Shown: positions 63,301 to 64,000 of the stretch, piece after piece
Numbering within the stretch: position 1 is the first letter of the stretch
Layout of the letters: the number at the start of each line of letters is the position of its first letter
NCBI GenBank assembly: GCA_003344405.1
Contig: NOWV01000022.1
Coordinates: 1 to 64,000, forward strand
Direction: 5' to 3'
DNA from: Trichoplax sp. H2
Lineage: Eukaryota; Placozoa; Uniplacotomia; Trichoplacea
DNA: 64,000 nt
Made by a program: the position numbers and the translations under genes
The notes under the pieces: generated by a model
What the model saw: the letters and a program-made list of their open reading frames with translations, nothing else
The model's database searches: none
What the model was told of the DNA's origin: nothing

Positions 63301-64000
63301 CTATTGGAAAAGAAGAGTTTTAAGATTGATTATCAATTAGTTGATATAAAGTTCAGTTGAATGACGGTGTATGTAAATATTAGGGCAGGATGTGGAATTC
63401 TGCCCGTAACATTAATCTATAGATATATATATATATATGGTATAATCCAGTATGGCCGTGCACTATTACTTGTAAGAACCTTAATCTATAAAAATCATCT
63501 ATTAATCAATGTGTTTTGATTACGATGATTTCATCCAAGTAATCGACGAAGGCTAGGCATAACAACGGTATCAAAATGGAGTGGATAACTGTATAATTTA
63601 TTTTATAATTGTCAATCATAGTAAGTACCGGTATTGCTCGTATTCATACTAGGAGCTAGTAGCAATGGGAGAGTCGAGAAGGCATTACAGTAGCCTAATG
63701 CGATCATTCGCTTTCTATTTTATAACTGTTGTAGTCCAGCTTACAAGTACAGTACGAGTATTGATATAATGAACAGGTGTAGAGTAGACGTTCATACGCG
63801 TACGTATAGCACGTACGCGTATGTTATGCTGTTAAAAGTGTTTAGACTTCAGATTGAGATCTATAGAGTCAATTCAATAATATTTACCAATACATAATCC
63901 TTAACTATGAGCAGCATGTCGATATCAAAAATGATCCTTTCTAAAGACATCCTGCATTTTGTAATAAGATCAACTACAGAATAAATGATCGTAGTGTAAA
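63301..64000. other. Right-edge sequence upstream of the first resolved EI24 exon
   Basis: This should be an EI24 intron or 5' flank. I found no frame matching the expected EI24 N-terminus here. It contains a TA microsatellite (about 63423-63438), one ACAGT copy and the 13-bp inverted repeat. Confidence 0.5.
63793..63823. repeat. Perfect inverted repeat, 13-bp arms and 5-bp loop
   Basis: CATACGCGTACGT at 63793-63805 and its exact complement at 63811-63823, separated by ATAGC. The arms are rich in CG and TACG steps, unlike the surrounding DNA. It lies upstream of the first resolved EI24 exon. It could form a hairpin or be a symmetrical binding site. Confidence 0.85.

Overview
This window is nuclear DNA from an animal. 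It is AT-rich, its genes are split by short introns (mostly 60-300 bp, GT..AG), and it carries animal-specific families: a spectraplakin with a CH pair, a plakin SH3 and a spectrin-repeat rod, and an AP-2 transcription factor. Small introns, AT-rich spacers and an AP-2 gene together suggest an early-branching animal, most likely a placozoan (Trichoplax/Hoilungia type). That assignment is inference; nothing in the window proves the species.

Layout. From the left edge to about 28.26 kb, on the minus strand, lies most of a giant spectraplakin gene (MACF1/dystonin/Shot type). I resolve 60 exons with matching splice phases, about 21.9 kb of coding sequence and about 7,300 residues. Reading from the N-terminus (high coordinates) it has CH1, CH2, a plakin domain with an embedded SH3, an acidic linker exon and a very long spectrin-repeat rod. 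The rod includes one 7,191-bp exon and runs off the left edge. Its C-terminus and its initiator exon are not seen. From 28.3 to 34.4 kb is a gene-poor stretch with arrays of the pentanucleotide ACAGT/ACTGT, a three-copy tandem repeat and palindromes.

From 34.4 to 36.0 kb (minus) is a complete three-exon SIGMAR1/ERG2-family gene. It is head-to-head with a complete seven-exon EIF3H gene (36.4-38.8 kb, plus). The 461-bp shared promoter interval holds more ACAGT arrays and a perfect 58-bp tandem duplication. From 38.8 to 52.4 kb is a 13.6-kb gene-poor interval with only one weak small ORF and some diverged repeats. From 52.4 to 58.2 kb (plus) is a complete six-exon TFAP2 gene with a 3.4-kb first intron. 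Convergent with it, at 60.7-63.3 kb (minus), is an EI24 gene split into short exons; its first exon or exons are missing.

The genes do not form a pathway. They are a cytoskeletal linker, an ER sigma receptor/sterol-isomerase relative, a translation initiation factor, a developmental transcription factor and an ER membrane autophagy protein. Exon coordinates were worked out by hand from splice sites and reading-frame continuity and should be treated as predictions.
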